Source: Varroa destructor (Eukaryota; Arthropoda; Arachnida; Mesostigmata; Varroidae). Taken from it: 64,000 bases of DNA. The position numbers were made by a program, and so were the translations under genes. The first letter of the stretch is position 1, and each line of letters opens with the position of its first letter. The notes under the pieces were generated by a model that worked only from the letters and a program-made list of their open reading frames with translations, had not been told where the DNA came from and did not search any database. Where the stretch lies: assembly GCF_002443255.2 (NCBI RefSeq), contig NW_019211455.1, forward strand, positions 47,675,489 to 47,739,488, read 5' to 3'. Positions 62,977 through 64,000 of this stretch are shown in pieces.

Positions 62977-64000
62977 GTCTTTGGAAGTATTTGTAAATCG
63001 GGAAAAAAAAATGCAATTATTGATAATTTTCAAAAGATTTACCTTTCTCACAATTTTACTATGGCGCAAACAGGTTTAAAGGTAATAGTCATTGTTTTCT
63101 GTTGTTTATCGACGCAGACGATTCTCATTTAAAAAGGAAACTTACTAGGGGTCATTTAGAACATAACAACTCGAGTTTACCTTGGATTATTTGTCTAAGA
63201 TTCTGGGGTAGTGTAACGGATAGTCTATAGACGATCATCTATTTACGCAACTAAATATGTCAAAACAAAAAAAAATGATGCATCATATACCTGCTTGACT
63301 ATATACATTAACTACCAGTCGACGGTGGAATCAACTTTTTTTTTTCGATTTTTCGACTAGAAAGGAACAAAATGAAGCCTTTAAGAAACATCGTGAAATG
63401 GCTTACAACCTAAATGGACAATTGATTTAGTTAGCTTATATTATCCTTTCCGAATGGCTATATTTTCCACAACTGTTCTCAGTCAATTTTACATTGGCGA
63501 CAAAACGTGCTAAAAAGAATGCTCTGCACAATTTATAGATACTTGTTTTTAGCCCGTGAAGGTTTCGTTCTTTCTTCGGTCCGTACAGAATATGGTTAGG
63601 CTACCCGACAGAAGGAAAAGTTGAACCCAATTAGCTCACAGGTCAAATTAGAATTGTATCTCTTTTCTACCAAAAAAAGAAACAATTAAGGACCACTTAA
63701 AACAAAATGGTTTATATAATTCAAATCCGACACGTTTGTGTTCTTACCGTTTTTCCCTTAGGAGGCCAATGGCTCCTCTGCGTTTTATAAATGCAATTAT
63801 GTAAAGAGCGTTCAGTGAAAAATGTCTGAAAATAGACTCTCTATGTTCATTTGTGTGCCAGTGTGCACCCAGTTCATACAGAGTGATCCTTAATGAAGTG
63901 AGAAATGTGTTCGGTAAAATCCTTCTTTCCAGGTTTTACATTACAAAATCATGTGAAGTATCAGACACGATAACATCACCTAGAGGGCTCTTAGCATAAC

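Larger units (their letters stand above)
60861..64000. other. intergenic stretch at right edge
   Basis: A GC-richer patch at 61300-62090 has no recognised coding frame. The rest is AT-rich, with a TA run at 62745-62767 and one protein-like short frame at 62788-62976. Nothing else is supported. Confidence 0.4.

Overview
The window looks like arthropod nuclear DNA, most likely from a mite or another chelicerate. This is inferred from content, not from a database match. The evidence is split genes with GT-AG introns and short exons, AT-rich intergenic DNA full of TA and trinucleotide runs, a chitin-binding (Rebers-Riddiford type) cuticle protein, an R1-type non-LTR retrotransposon fragment, and animal regulatory genes (CDK2AP1, RFX, UBF). 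One run of exactly 100 N (3843-3942) marks an assembly gap. There is no prokaryotic operon, CRISPR array or rRNA gene.

Layout. 1-5205 (minus): at least eleven exons of a long coiled-coil protein that runs off the left edge. It is golgin-like but not securely named. 9771-10046 (plus): a CDK2AP1/DOC-1 homologue in one coding exon. 10668-11492 (plus): an unrecognised 274-residue protein with a C-terminal membrane segment, followed by a poly(A) signal. 12160-12958: a 5'-truncated R1-like retrotransposon insertion bounded by a 16-bp direct repeat, read as its target-site duplication. 33313-36950 (plus): a large secreted Pro/Gln/Tyr-rich protein with a divergent R&R domain. Its ATG-bearing first exon is missing nearby; the best candidate I found is a tiny 'Met-Thr-Pro' exon at 19149-19157. 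40878-46964 (plus): a ten-exon UBF (UBTF) homologue, the HMG-box factor of RNA polymerase I. I rebuilt it exon by exon with reading phase kept throughout (552 residues). 53734-55638 (minus): an RFX1/2/3-type transcription factor whose whole 634-residue coding region lies in one exon.

The rest (about 13-33 kb, 47-53 kb and 56-64 kb) is mostly non-coding. It holds microsatellites, tRNA-like SINE remnants, a degenerate A/T satellite, and a few isolated exon-like pieces, listed at low confidence.

The genes do not form a pathway or cluster. CDK2AP1, UBF and RFX are separate nuclear regulators (NuRD/CDK2, rDNA transcription, and X-box genes such as ciliary genes), and the cuticle gene is an unrelated structural gene. 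Exon boundaries were read by eye from splice motifs and phase, so each can be off by a few bases.
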